Positions 33,066-41,834 of a DNA stretch of 64,000 bases are shown in pieces. The notes under the pieces were generated by a model. That model saw only the letters and a list, made by a program, of their open reading frames with translations. It had not been told where the DNA came from and made no database searches. Source of the stretch: Xanthomonas massiliensis (GTDB taxonomy: Bacteria > Pseudomonadota > Gammaproteobacteria > Xanthomonadales > Xanthomonadaceae); the NCBI RefSeq assembly GCF_900018785.1, contig NZ_FCOY01000007.1, positions 493,312 through 557,311 on the forward strand. The letters run 5' to 3'. The position numbers and the translations under genes are program-made. The first letter of the stretch is position 1. Every line of letters starts with the position of its first letter.

Positions 33066-33392
33066 CGCCGGCGCGCGCCCATCCGGATCGGCTGCGGGAT
33101 CATGCGGCCGGGACGAACCCGGGCAAGCCCGCGGGTCGTGCGCCTGCCCGGATCGGCGTGTTGGCCCACACATCCCCGAGCCTGTGGCCGTGCCAGACCG
33201 GGTCCGTCGACGGCGGCTTCCGGGCGATCCACGCCCGCCTGGGCGAGCGCACCGGACAGGTGTGGGGGGCCGGCCAGCCCGCCGGCCGCACGACGTCGCT
33301 GGCGATCCACACGAGGAACTCGCCGCCCCAGGCATCCGTTTCGCCCCTGGATCGGCGGTCTTCCTGCACGGCCGCCGCCATTGCCTTCCCCC
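33066..33392. other. Gene-free spacer between ybaK and the subtilase terminator
   Basis: Both strands have open frames of 90-170 codons here, but they are Arg/Pro-rich, overlap one another and show no domain or start signal. They look like GC-driven noise. I see no RNA gene, repeat or promoter. The genes on either side converge toward this spacer. Confidence 0.5.
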
Positions 33393-33432
33393 AAAAAGAA
33401 ACGGCGCCCCCGCTTCCCTGCGGGGACGCCGT
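33393..33432 (-). terminator. Intrinsic terminator of the subtilase gene
   Basis: In minus-strand sense, a 6+6-bp stem broken by one mismatch (33401-33432, six-base loop) is followed directly by TTTCTTTTT. It is the clearest Rho-independent terminator in the window and lies 31 bp after the protease stop codon. Confidence 0.85.
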
Positions 33433-33462
33433 CGGCGGGACTTCCCTGTCCCCTGGCGACGA

Positions 33463-35247
33463 TCAGTAGGTCGCCACCAGACTCACGCCGGAGAAGGTGC
33501 TGTAGGCCTTGACCCGCACGTACCAGGTACCGCTGGCCGGTGCGCTGAGGGTGCAGGTCTCGGCGTTGCCGGACAGGTAGGGCCGGCAGGTGTAGCTGCT
33601 ATCGGTCGGGGCGCTGCCCTGGCGCACGTACAGGTCGGCATCGCCGCTGCCTCCGCTGATCTTCACCGTCAGCGTCGAGCGGCCGGCGGGCACGGCGATC
33701 GTGTAGAGCAGCGCGTTGCCGGTGCTGGCGGCCAGGCCGGTCTTGGCCACGCCGGAGGTCAGCACCGTGTCGCTGCCGCCACCGCCACCGCCACCGCCGC
33801 TGCTCCCCGCCTTGGCCGCGGTCACCGCCGCATTGGCATCGAGCAGGCCGGCACCGCAGCCCTGCGAGCAGGAGAAGCTGGCCGCCGTGCTCTTGATGAT
33901 CGATTCCACCTGCGCCGGGGTCAGCGGCGTGGGCGCGACCGACTGCATCAGCGCGACCACGCCGGCCACGTGCGGGGTGGCCATCGAGGTGCCGTTGTAG
34001 GACGCGTAGGTGGCGCTGGCCGGCACCGTGGTGCCCGAGTTGAGCGTGGACAGGATGCTCGAGCCGGGCGCGGAGATGTCCACGCCGGTGCCGTAGTTGG
34101 AATAGCTGGCCTTGGCCCGCGCCGAGGTGGTGGCCGCCACCGCGATCACGTTCGGGCAGTTGGCCGGCACCGCGGTGGATACGTTGGCGGCGTCGTTGCC
34201 GGCGGCCACGACCACGGTGGTGCCGCGCGAGACCGCGCCGTTGATCGCGTTCTGGTAGGTGGTCGAGCAGCTGCCGCTGCCGCCGAGGGACATGTTGATC
34301 ACCTCGGCCGGGTACGGGTTGGCCGGGACGCCGCTGACCGTGCCGCCGGAAGCCCAGACGATGGCGTCGGCGATGTCGGAGGTGTAGCCGCCGCATTTGC
34401 CCAGCACGCGCACCGGCACGATCCTGGCGTTGTAGGCGGTGCCGGCCACGCCGGTGCCGTTGTTGGTCGCCGCGGCGATGGTGCCGGCCACGTGGGTGCC
34501 GTGCCAGCTCGAGTTGGACGCCGGATAGCCGCTGCCGCATTCGTTGGCGCCGTACCAGTCGCCCTCGTCGGACGGATCGCTGTCGCGGCCGTTGCCGTCG
34601 CGGGCCATGGCCGAGTCGCTGATGAAGTCGTAGCCCGGCAGGATGTTGGCATTCAGGTCGGGATGGGAGGTGATGCCGGTATCGATCACCGCCACCACCA
34701 CGCCGGCGCCGGTGGCCTGGTCCCAGGCTGGGCGGATGTTGATGCCCGCGGTGGTGGTGCCGAAGGCCCACTGCTGGGACAGGCTGGGATCGTTGGGCAC
34801 CAGGCTCGCCTTCATCAGCTGGTCGACCTCCACGCTGGCCACCTCCGGATCGGCGGCGAGCTGGCGCATCAGGGTCTCGGCCTCGCTGCGGTCGAGCGGC
34901 CGGTCGGCCTGGACCAGCTCCGGGCCGACCGCCAGCCGGCGCACCCCGGTCAGCTGCAGGGCCCTGCCGTTGCGCGCCGGCAGCACGCGCGCCGCCCGCG
35001 CCAGCGAGGCTTCCAGCGCGGCACCGGCCTTGAGCCGGGCCGCGGCGCTGGCCGTGGCCTGGGCGGCAACGACGCTGGAGCCGTCCTTGTAGGTGACGAT
35101 GAAGCGCTGGTGGGTGGACGCGGAGTCCAGCCCGTCCAGGTACACCTCGCCGGCCAGGGCCGGGAAGGTCAGGAGCAGGGACGACAGCGAGGAAACGCCA
35201 AGAATCCACCGTGCATGCCGGCGCATGCGGCTACGAACGTCTGACAT
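33463..35247 (-). CDS. Secreted S8 subtilisin-like serine protease with PPC domain
   Basis: A 594-aa preproenzyme: signal peptide (to about residue 32, TFPALAGE), an I9-like propeptide to about 150, and a peptidase S8 domain with the triad Asp189 (VAVIDTGI), His249 (WHGTHVAGT) and Ser421 (NGTSMATPH). A linker of nine consecutive glycines near 480 leads to a C-terminal PPC domain (GDADLYVRQGSAPTDSSYTC) that is normally cleaved off. Cys pairs in the catalytic domain suggest an extracellular enzyme secreted by the type II system, as in Xanthomonas and Lysobacter. AAGGGAA lies before the ATG. It has its own promoter region and terminator, so it is monocistronic. Confidence 0.95.
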   Translation of the reverse strand: MSDVRSRMRRHARWILGVSSLSSLLLTFPALAGEVYLDGLDSASTHQRFIVTYKDGSSVVAAQATASAAARLKAGAALEASLARAARVLPARNGRALQLTGVRRLAVGPELVQADRPLDRSEAETLMRQLAADPEVASVEVDQLMKASLVPNDPSLSQQWAFGTTTAGINIRPAWDQATGAGVVVAVIDTGITSHPDLNANILPGYDFISDSAMARDGNGRDSDPSDEGDWYGANECGSGYPASNSSWHGTHVAGTIAAATNNGTGVAGTAYNARIVPVRVLGKCGGYTSDIADAIVWASGGTVSGVPANPYPAEVINMSLGGSGSCSTTYQNAINGAVSRGTTVVVAAGNDAANVSTAVPANCPNVIAVAATTSARAKASYSNYGTGVDISAPGSSILSTLNSGTTVPASATYASYNGTSMATPHVAGVVALMQSVAPTPLTPAQVESIIKSTAASFSCSQGCGAGLLDANAAVTAAKAGSSGGGGGGGGSDTVLTSGVAKTGLAASTGNALLYTIAVPAGRSTLTVKISGGSGDADLYVRQGSAPTDSSYTCRPYLSGNAETCTLSAPASGTWYVRVKAYSTFSGVSLVATY

Positions 35248-35367
35248 TGAATTTCCCTTTTCGGTTGTCGTTGAAGTGCCGCGACTGCGGCGACCGCGAC
35301 GGGAAGGCGATCGTCCGGCCTCCTCGCCGGCTTGCGGACTCGCCCCCTGTTCGGCGTCCGTTCATCG

Positions 35368-35396
35368 AACCTAGCCAAGGCCAGGGGCCTTGACAA
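35368..35396 (-). promoter_or_regulatory. Candidate protease promoter with a palindrome in its spacer
   Basis: On the minus strand TTGTCA (35391-35396) is followed by 17 bp and TAGGTT (35368-35373). The spacer holds a perfect palindrome CAAGGCC-AGG-GGCCTTG (35376-35392) that reaches into the -35 box. A protein bound there would block polymerase, so it is a possible operator. The -10 matches consensus poorly. Confidence 0.4.
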
Positions 35397-35453
35397 CGGA
35401 AAGTCCTGCAAACGTGTCAGTAAATTTCCGATTCGTGACTTCACGCGCCATTT

Positions 35454-35470
35454 CATGTCATTGCATGTCA
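35454..35470 (-). promoter_or_regulatory. TGACATG direct repeat upstream of the protease promoter
   Basis: On the minus strand TGACATG occurs twice exactly 10 bp apart (35464-35470 and 35454-35460). A related CTGACACG follows about 40 bp closer to the promoter, and a GTGA-N2-TCAC element lies at 35435-35444. One-turn spacing of a repeated heptamer suggests an activator site. The binding protein is unknown. Confidence 0.35.
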
Positions 35471-35512
35471 CAAAAGCGGATACCCGCATCCGCCCCGTCC
35501 GGGCCCGGATGC

Positions 35513-35542
35513 GCGAAGGCCCCGCCGGAGCGGGGCCTTCGC
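35513..35542 (-). terminator. Hairpin after ilvE
   Basis: Perfect 12-bp arms GCGAAGGCCCCG (35513-35524) and CGGGGCCTTCGC (35531-35542) with a six-base loop, 26 bp past the ilvE stop. There is no T-tract, but the stem is strong enough to shield the 3' end or act with Rho. Confidence 0.6.
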
Positions 35543-35568
35543 AGGTGGCGCGGGCCGTGGGCCCGGCG

Positions 35569-36669
35569 TCAGTCGCGCAGCTTCACCAACCAGCCGTGGC
35601 GGTCGGGCAGGCGCCCGTACTGGATGTCGGTCAGCTCCTTGCGGATGGCCATGGTCACCTCGCCGGCCGGGGCGTTGATGTCGCCGACCGAGAACCCGGT
35701 GCCCTTCAGCTCGCCGATCGGGGTGATGACCGCGGCGGTGCCGCAGGCGAACACCTCGCTGATCTCGCCGGAGGCCACGCCCTCCTTCCATTCGTCCACC
35801 GACACCTTGCGCTCCTCCACCTTGAGGCCGCGGTCGCGGCCCAGTTGCAGGATACTGGCGCGGGTCACGCCCTCCAGGATGCTGCCCGACAGCGCCGGGG
35901 TGACCAGGCGGCCGTCCTTGAATACGAAGAACAGGTTCATGCCGCCCAGTTCTTCCAGGTACTTGCCCTCGACCGGGTCGAGGAACGCCACCTGCGAGCA
36001 GCCCTGGGCATAGGCTTCCTGCTGCGGCAGCAGCGAGGCGGCGTAGTTGCCGCCGCACTTGGCCGCGCCGGTGCCGCCCTTGGCCGCGCGCGCGTAGTCG
36101 GTGGACAGCCAGATCGACACCGGCGCCACGCCCTTGGCGAAGTAGGCGCCGGCCGGGCTGGCGATCACGTAGTAGCCGGCCTCGGCGGCGGCATGCACGC
36201 CGAGGAAGGCCTCGGTGGCGATCATGAACGGGCGGAAGTACAGGCTCGTCTCCGGCGCCGAGGGGACCCAGTCGGCATCGGCCGCGACCAGCTGGCGCAG
36301 CGATTCGACGAACTCGCCCACCGGCAGCTGCGGCAGCGCCAGGCGGTGGGCCGAGCGCTGCAGGCGCGCGCCGTTGGCGTCCGGGCGAAAGGTCCAGATC
36401 GAGCCGTCGGCGTGGCGGTAGGCCTTCACGCCCTCGAAGATCTCCTGGCCGTAGTGCAGCACCGCGGCGGCCGGGTCGAGCGAGAGCGGGCCGTAGGGTT
36501 GCACGCGCGCGTCGTGCCAGCCGCTGTCCTTGTCCCAGTCGATGGCCACCATGTGGTCGGTGAAATGCACGCCGAAGCCGGGATTGGCGAGGATGGCCTC
36601 GCGCTCGGCGGCGGGTTTGGGGTGGGACGACCGGATCACCCGGTAGGTCAGCGCAGCGGCAGCGTTCAT
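35569..36669 (-). CDS. ilvE: Branched-chain amino acid aminotransferase
   Basis: PLP enzyme for the last step of Leu, Ile and Val synthesis. The 366-aa product belongs to the longer BCAT class found in actinobacteria, eukaryotes and Xanthomonas. PLP lysine is about residue 204 in [27 protein letters not shown] and the C-terminal [15 protein letters not shown] are typical. It lies alone between sufT and the subtilase, all on the minus strand, and ends in a strong hairpin. Confidence 0.95.
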   Translation of the reverse strand: MNAAAALTYRVIRSSHPKPAAEREAILANPGFGVHFTDHMVAIDWDKDSGWHDARVQPYGPLSLDPAAAVLHYGQEIFEGVKAYRHADGSIWTFRPDANGARLQRSAHRLALPQLPVGEFVESLRQLVAADADWVPSAPETSLYFRPFMIATEAFLGVHAAAEAGYYVIASPAGAYFAKGVAPVSIWLSTDYARAAKGGTGAAKCGGNYAASLLPQQEAYAQGCSQVAFLDPVEGKYLEELGGMNLFFVFKDGRLVTPALSGSILEGVTRASILQLGRDRGLKVEERKVSVDEWKEGVASGEISEVFACGTAAVITPIGELKGTGFSVGDINAPAGEVTMAIRKELTDIQYGRLPDRHGWLVKLRD

Positions 36670-36731
36670 CGGATACCTTGAGCAGTCGGTTCAGCGGAAG
36701 GCGGTCCGGCGAGGCCGGGCCGCGCGGATTC

Positions 36732-37283
36732 TCAGAGCATGCCCGTTTCCAGGCGGGCCTCTTCGGACATCATGTGCTTGCCCCACGGCGGGTCGAACAC
36801 CAGTTCGACGTCGGCCTCGGCCACGGTCGGGATCATCTCCAGCTTGGCGCGCACGTCGTCGACCAGGATCTCGCCCATGCCGCAGCCCGGCGCGGTCAGC
36901 GTCATCCGCACCTCGACCCGGCGCTGGCCGTCCTCGCGGTGCTCGACGCGGGCCTCGTAGATCAGCCCGAGATCGACGATGTTGAACGGGATCTCGGGAT
37001 CGAAGCAGGTGCGCAGCTGCTGCCAGACCAGTTTCTCCACGTCGGCGTCGGCGGCGTCGGCCGGCAGTTCCAGCCCCGGCGGCGTTTCCTTGCCGATCGC
37101 GTCGCCGTCCTTGCCGGCGATGCGGAACAGGTTGCCGTCCACGAACACCGTGTAGCTGCCGCCCAGCGCCTGGGTGATGTAGCCGTAGCTGCCCGCCGGC
37201 AGGGTGACGGTGTCGCCCTGGGGCACCATCACGGCCTGGCAGTCGCGCTCGAATTGGATGGGTTCGCTGCTGCGTGAGTACAT
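36732..37283 (-). CDS. sufT: SufT-like iron-sulfur cluster assembly factor
   Basis: A 183-aa protein with a SufT-specific N-terminal part (MVPQGDTVTLPAGSYGYITQ) and a C-terminal MIP18/DUF59 domain. The latter includes FDPEIPFNIVDLGLIYEA and the conserved cysteine in LTAPGCGMGEILVDDV. Such proteins help mature Fe-S enzymes. The start is the ATG at 37281-37283; fifteen further open codons lack conservation. No suf or isc genes are nearby. TAAAAT on the minus strand at 37327-37332 may be its -10. Confidence 0.9.
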   Translation of the reverse strand: MYSRSSEPIQFERDCQAVMVPQGDTVTLPAGSYGYITQALGGSYTVFVDGNLFRIAGKDGDAIGKETPPGLELPADAADADVEKLVWQQLRTCFDPEIPFNIVDLGLIYEARVEHREDGQRRVEVRMTLTAPGCGMGEILVDDVRAKLEMIPTVAEADVELVFDPPWGKHMMSEEARLETGML

Positions 37284-37385
37284 GGGAGACCAGATCGGGG
37301 CACCCGCGGGCGGGGGCAAGGCAGGCATTTTATCCCGCTTGCACCAAACAGGCCTTATCCTGTCCGCATTCTCCCGGGGTTACCG

Positions 37386-37805
37386 ATGTCTGCCTCACCC
37401 GTCACGGCCCGCCCGCGCCACTGGCTCTGGCCGTTGCTCCTGTTGCTCGGCGCGGCCACCGTCACGGTCGCATGGACGATGGTGGCGCTGGCCAGCGGCC
37501 GGCAGGCCGGCTGGATGGCCGTGGTGGCGGCGCTGGAAGCGGCATTCATGCTGCGCCTGGGCGGCTGGCGCGGCGGCCCCGGCCGCATCGTCCTGGCGCT
37601 GCTGGCCACCGCGGCCGTGGTGCTGGCGGCCAACTGGTGCATCGCATCGGCCTACGTCGGCGGGGCGATGGGGCTCTCGCCCTGGGCCTCGCTGAGCCGC
37701 ATGGGCCCGGCCTACGCCTGGACGCTGTCGGTGCTGGCCAATTCGGGGGTCGACCTGGCGTGGATGGCGATCGCCGCGGTCGCCGCGGTGATGGCCGCGC
37801 GCTGA
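37386..37805 (+). CDS. Small multi-pass membrane protein, unknown function
   Basis: A 139-aa hydrophobic protein with four likely membrane helices, starting at WPLLLLLGAATVTVAWTMVA, MAVVAALEAAFMLRL, IVLALLATAAVVLAANWCIA and VDLAWMAIAAVAAVM. I recognise no family. It is divergent from sufT and precedes the sigma factor by 74 bp on the same strand. Confidence 0.7.
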   Translation: MSASPVTARPRHWLWPLLLLLGAATVTVAWTMVALASGRQAGWMAVVAALEAAFMLRLGGWRGGPGRIVLALLATAAVVLAANWCIASAYVGGAMGLSPWASLSRMGPAYAWTLSVLANSGVDLAWMAIAAVAAVMAAR

Positions 37806-37879
37806 ACGCCGCCGCCGGGCCGTCAACCGATCGCCAGCCGGCGCGTTGATCCAGGCATGTCCGCCTGGAACGCTATCCT

Positions 37880-38446
37880 GTGCTGGTGAGCCCGCCGACC
37901 CACGTGGAACCCGACGTCCTGCCCGCGCCCGCCGACGCGCCGGCGTCGCTGGAGGCATTCCTGGCCGGCATCGGCCCGCGTGCCTTCCGCTTCGCCGAGG
38001 CCGGCCTGCGCCATCGCGAGGACGCCCTGGACGCGGTGCAGGACGCCATGGTCAAGCTGCTCGCCTACCGCGAGCGGCCGGCCGGCGAATGGACGCCGCT
38101 GTTCTGGAGCATCCTGCGCAGCCGCATCATCGACGTGCAGCGCCGCCGCCGTTTCCGCCTGCGCTTCTGGGCACCGGCCAACGACGCCCAGGACGCGCCG
38201 ATCGACTGGGCCGACGAGACCCCCGGCCCGGCCGGCCGCCACGAGCAGCGCGAGACCTATGCGCGCCTGGTCCAGGCCCTGCGCCAGCTGCCGGCACGCC
38301 AGCGCGAGGCCTTCACCCTGCGCGTGCTCGAGGAACTGGACGTGGCCACCACCGCCAGGGCCATGGGCTGCTCGGAAGGCTCGGTCAAGACCCATCTCTC
38401 GCGCGCCCGCGAGGCGCTGAAACAGCAACTGGAGGAACTGCGATGA
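37880..38446 (+). CDS. ECF-type RNA polymerase sigma factor
   Basis: A 188-aa sigma70-family protein with region 2 (HREDALDAVQDAMVKLLAYR, then FWSILRSRIIDVQRRRR) and region 4 (LRQLPARQREAFTLRVLEEL, then CSEGSVKTHLSRAREAL). No anti-sigma zinc motif or C-terminal fusion is present. Two adjacent GTG codons (37880 and 37886) could start it. The next gene overlaps its stop (ATGA), giving a three-gene module with a small membrane protein and a DUF3106 protein. A similar sigma-DUF3619-DUF3106 order is known in betaproteobacteria. Confidence 0.88.
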   Translation: MLVSPPTHVEPDVLPAPADAPASLEAFLAGIGPRAFRFAEAGLRHREDALDAVQDAMVKLLAYRERPAGEWTPLFWSILRSRIIDVQRRRRFRLRFWAPANDAQDAPIDWADETPGPAGRHEQRETYARLVQALRQLPARQREAFTLRVLEELDVATTARAMGCSEGSVKTHLSRAREALKQQLEELR

Positions 38447-38817
38447 ACATGCCGGACCCGCGCATCGCACCGCCCGCATCGACGCCGGCCGCGGACGCAC
38501 GCTGCCGCGCCCTGTACCGGACCGCGCTCGGCGCCACCTCGGCGCCGACCCTGGCACGGCTGCGCCAGGCACGCCAGGCGGCCACCGCCCCCGGCCACGC
38601 GCGCCACGGCTGGCGCTGGGCGCTGGCCGGCGTGCCGGCGCTGCTGGCCCTGGCGCTGGGGCTGCACCCGGCGCTGCATCCGCCGACGGCGCCGGTTCCC
38701 GCCCCTGCCGCTGCGGCCACCGCGCCCGCGGGCGAGGACGATCCCGGTGCGCTGCTGGAAGAAAACCCCGACCTGTACGTCTGGCTGGATGCCCATCCGG
38801 CCCTGGCGATGGAGTGA
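38443..38817 (+). CDS. Small single-pass membrane protein, possible anti-sigma factor (DUF3619-like)
   Basis: A 124-aa protein with a cytosolic N-terminal segment rich in Arg/Ala (LYRTALGATSAPTLARLRQARQ), one membrane helix at about residues 62-78 (WALAGVPALLALALGL), and a short periplasmic tail ending in EENPDLYVWLDAHPALAME. It overlaps the sigma gene by four bases with GGAGG upstream. Position and topology suggest a partner that holds the sigma factor at the membrane. There is no zinc-anti-sigma HxxxCxxC motif, so this is inference. Confidence 0.65.
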   Translation: MNMPDPRIAPPASTPAADARCRALYRTALGATSAPTLARLRQARQAATAPGHARHGWRWALAGVPALLALALGLHPALHPPTAPVPAPAAAATAPAGEDDPGALLEENPDLYVWLDAHPALAME

Positions 38818-38821
38818 GCCC

Positions 38822-39280
38822 ATGTCCCGCTTCCCCACTTTGCGCAATGCCGTCTGCCTGCTGTTCGCCGCCGCCGTGGCCGCCGTGCCGGGCGGCCTGA
38901 TGGCGCAGTCGCGCCCGCCCGCACCGGCCGGCACCGCCGCACCGCTGCCGGACTGGGACCACCTCAGCGCCGAACAGCGCGAGCTGCTGGTCGCGCCGGT
39001 GCGCGAGCGCTGGAACGGCGCCCCGGAACAGCGCGCGCGCATGCTCGACCATGCCCGGCGCTGGCAGCAGATGACGCCCGAGCAGCGCGACAAGGCCCGC
39101 GACGGCGCGCGCCGCTTCGAGCGCATGTCGCCCGACCAGCGCGCACGCGCGCGCCTGATCTTCGACAAGACGCGCGACCTGCCGCCCGAGCAGCGCAAGC
39201 AGTGGTTCCAGCGCTGGCAGCAGATGACGCCGGAACAGCGCCAGGCCTGGTTCGACCAGAACGGCGGCGGCGCGCGCTGA
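38822..39280 (+). CDS. Secreted DUF3106 protein with repeated MTPEQR motifs
   Basis: A 152-aa exported protein: signal peptide to about residue 29 (GGLMAQS), then Trp/Arg-rich helices built on a repeated motif. The repeats read HLSAEQRE, NGAPEQRAR, QQMTPEQRDK, ERMSPDQRAR, RDLPPEQRK and QQMTPEQRQ. This resembles DUF3106 and, loosely, the LTxxQ repeats of periplasmic stress sensors such as CpxP. It may be the envelope sensor or output of the sigma module. Its Shine-Dalgarno GGAG lies in the preceding gene's last codons. Confidence 0.8.
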   Translation: MSRFPTLRNAVCLLFAAAVAAVPGGLMAQSRPPAPAGTAAPLPDWDHLSAEQRELLVAPVRERWNGAPEQRARMLDHARRWQQMTPEQRDKARDGARRFERMSPDQRARARLIFDKTRDLPPEQRKQWFQRWQQMTPEQRQAWFDQNGGGAR

Positions 39281-39288
39281 AACGCCTC

Positions 39289-39311
39289 CGTCCGCGCCCT
39301 CGCCGCGGACG
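39289..39311. terminator. Bidirectional hairpin between convergent DUF3106 and DUF1631 genes
   Basis: Arms CGTCCGCG (39289-39296) and CGCGGACG (39304-39311) with a 7-base loop lie in the 50-bp gap where plus- and minus-strand genes converge. Only short A/T runs flank it. Confidence 0.45.
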
Positions 39312-39330
39312 CCAAAAGCCGCCCAGCCGC

Positions 39331-41673
39331 TCAGTGCAGCGTGTGCGACGGCGCGTCGGACGGGGTCTCCAGGCGTTCGATCACGCCCTGCAGCGCGCTG
39401 TCGAAGGCGTCACCGCCTACGTGCGGGCGCAGGCGGCCGAGCTTGACCATCATCGCCAGTTCCTCGGGCGAGGCCACGCAGAAGCGCACGCCGCGGCGGT
39501 TCACGAACAGCCGGCGCGCGGAGATCGGGCTGATCCAGGACAGCTTGCCCGGCTGCACCTTGCCGTCGCGGTCGATGAAGTCCAGCCAGGTTCCGATCTC
39601 CATCTGCCGGAAACGCTCGGCGTCGGCATCGTCGAAGCCGCCGCCGTTGGCGGCCACCGGCGGCGGCTCCATCGGCGCGGCCGCGGCGGGCGGCAGGTTG
39701 CTGGCCGCCACCGCCGAGCGCGCCGACTCGGGCAGCGGCCGCAGCGCCTCCTGCGGCTGGTGTTCGGCGATGGCCTGCAGTGCGCCGTGCAGGACATCGA
39801 TGGAGGCGTCGCACGCCTCGCCCTGCAGGCCGACGCTGGCCAGCACCTTGCGCAGCGCCGGCTGCCAGGCTTGCAGCCATGGCTTGCCGACCACGTGGCG
39901 GCGCGCCTCGGAGAGCTCGTCGAGCACGCCGTCGGCCAGGGCCAGCGCCTCGGCCACGCCGGCGCCATCCTCGCCCTCGCGCAGCAGCAGCAGGGTCAGG
40001 TGGTGGGTCCATGCCTGGCGCATGAAGTCGTCCAGCGCCGGCGGCAGGCTCACCTCGTCCAGGCGGCTGTCCAGTTCGCCGGTGGCGCGCTGGCGCGCCT
40101 GCTCCAGCTTCTCCTGGCCGCGCTGGGCCTCGGCCGCGCGACGCTCGGCGATCTCGATCTTGCGCCGGTGCCGGGCCAGGAACTCGCGGAACTCCTCCTC
40201 CAGGGTCAGGAAGATGGCCAGGTTCTCGTTGAACTCGGCCACCAGCCGGTCGACCACTTCCTCGACCTTGCCCATCAGCGCCTGCTCGGCCGGGGTCTGC
40301 CCGGTGTTGCCCTCGCAGGCCTCGGCCAGCGAGTTGAGCAGGCGCCGCGCCGGATGGGTCTTGTGCACGAACATCTTGCGGTCCAGCAGCGCCACCTTGA
40401 CGAAGGGCACCACCAGCCGGCCGATCAGCTCGCGCGAACGGCCCTCCAGCTCGCGCTCGTCGAGCATCACGTCGAACAGCATGCCGACCAGGTCGATGGC
40501 GTCCTCGTCGACCGGATCCAGGCGGGCGCTGGCCGGGTCCACGCCCAGTTGCGACACCCCGGAGAGCACCTCGCTCTTGAGCCGCTGCGCCAGCGACTCG
40601 CCGTTCTCGCCCAGCGCCGCACTCAGGGTGGCGCTGGGCGCGGCCTGCAGCAGCGACAGCACCGAAAGCATCTCGCGCTGGCTCAGCGAGCGCCCGCTGC
40701 CGGCGCCACCGCCCGCCGTGCCCGGCCCGGCGCCGGGTGCCTGCGCCCCGGTGCCGGCCTGGCCGCGGCCCTGGCGGCTCTGCTCGAGCAGTTCGTGCAG
40801 TGCCTCCAGCATCAGGCCCTGGGCCTGGCTGGCGCCATAGCCGCCGGGTGCCGCGCCAGGCTCGCCACCACTACCGCCACCGCCACCGGCTTCGGCCTCG
40901 ATCCCGTGGGCCTGGGCCCAGCGCTGCAGGAAACGGCTGGCCCACGGCGGCGGCGCGCCCGGGCCCTCCTCGTCGGCGGCGAACGCCGCCGCGGCCGGCG
41001 GCGGCGAAGCCGACGCCCGGCCCTGGCGGCCCAGGTCCGGCAGCACGCCGGCCTTGAGCAGGGCGGCATCGAGCGCCGGGTACAGCGACGTCACTGCCCC
41101 GACCAGCGCGCGCTCGAACAGCTTGAACAGCACCAGCCGCACTTCCGCGGCCAGCTCGGCGCTGGCCAGCGCCTCGTGCACGGCCACGCCGATGTGGTCC
41201 GGGCCGACGGGATCGGTGTCCGGCGCCAGGGCATCGACGCCGGCGACCCAGCCGAGGCGGGGCTCCATGCGCGCCAGTACCGCCTTGGCCTCGCGCTGCA
41301 GCACCGAGGCCAGGTTGCGCACGGCCAGGCGCGATTCGAGTTCGTCCTCGCCGACCAGGCTCAGGCCCTCGGCCGCCGGGCCGGACAGCACCGCCTCGGC
41401 CGACAGCGGCGTGCCTTCGGCCAGGGCGCGCCAGGCGCGGTCGAGATGGGCCCGGAAGCGGCCGGCGATCTGGCCGCCGCGGCGGCGCATCTCGCGCATG
41501 CCGTCGAGGAAACGCATCTGCGCCGGGCCGGCCTGCTCGGCCCGGTCGAACAGGGCGTCGTCGGCACGTGCCAGCGTAGCCGCGAACGTCTCCGCCAGCG
41601 CCGGCACCATCATCGCGTGGGCGCGCTCGAGCAGCTGCGGATCGCGTGGGCCGGACACGGCGGGACTGGACAT
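39331..41673 (-). CDS. DUF1631 family protein, copy A
   Basis: A 780-aa cytosolic-type protein with no signal peptide or membrane helix. The N-terminal LLERAHAMMVPALAETFAA and DDALFDRAEQAGPAQMRFLDGMRE regions and the C-terminal GTWLDFIDRDGKVQPGKLSWIS-like segment, followed by FVNRRGVRFCVAS, match DUF1631. This family is of unknown function and is sometimes mislabelled thymidine phosphorylase. A Gly/Ala/Pro-rich low-complexity stretch occupies about residues 260-340. The ATG at 41673 is used; a GTG seven codons upstream is possible. It is the second of two tandem paralogues. Confidence 0.78.
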   Translation of the reverse strand: MSSPAVSGPRDPQLLERAHAMMVPALAETFAATLARADDALFDRAEQAGPAQMRFLDGMREMRRRGGQIAGRFRAHLDRAWRALAEGTPLSAEAVLSGPAAEGLSLVGEDELESRLAVRNLASVLQREAKAVLARMEPRLGWVAGVDALAPDTDPVGPDHIGVAVHEALASAELAAEVRLVLFKLFERALVGAVTSLYPALDAALLKAGVLPDLGRQGRASASPPPAAAAFAADEEGPGAPPPWASRFLQRWAQAHGIEAEAGGGGGSGGEPGAAPGGYGASQAQGLMLEALHELLEQSRQGRGQAGTGAQAPGAGPGTAGGGAGSGRSLSQREMLSVLSLLQAAPSATLSAALGENGESLAQRLKSEVLSGVSQLGVDPASARLDPVDEDAIDLVGMLFDVMLDERELEGRSRELIGRLVVPFVKVALLDRKMFVHKTHPARRLLNSLAEACEGNTGQTPAEQALMGKVEEVVDRLVAEFNENLAIFLTLEEEFREFLARHRRKIEIAERRAAEAQRGQEKLEQARQRATGELDSRLDEVSLPPALDDFMRQAWTHHLTLLLLREGEDGAGVAEALALADGVLDELSEARRHVVGKPWLQAWQPALRKVLASVGLQGEACDASIDVLHGALQAIAEHQPQEALRPLPESARSAVAASNLPPAAAAPMEPPPVAANGGGFDDADAERFRQMEIGTWLDFIDRDGKVQPGKLSWISPISARRLFVNRRGVRFCVASPEELAMMVKLGRLRPHVGGDAFDSALQGVIERLETPSDAPSHTLH

Positions 41674-41834
41674 GGCGGTTGCGGGGCTCCCCACCCCGGG
41701 CTTCTCGTTCGGTCACGCGCCCCTGTCACGCGTGCAGACATGGTAGCGATTCGGGAGAAAGGGGCAATGTGATCGCGGCCGCAGTCTGCCGCGTCGCGTC
41801 GCCTTGCGACCGGGCGCCGGGCGCCGCCCCCGCG

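Noticed and set aside
33066..33394. Possible small genes between ybaK and the subtilase
   Set aside because: Open frames on both strands are Arg/Pro-rich, mutually overlapping and lack Shine-Dalgarno or homology.
38039..38446. Second regulator on the minus strand opposite the sigma gene
   Set aside because: The minus-strand frames there are shadows; sigma regions 2 and 4 on the plus strand are clear.
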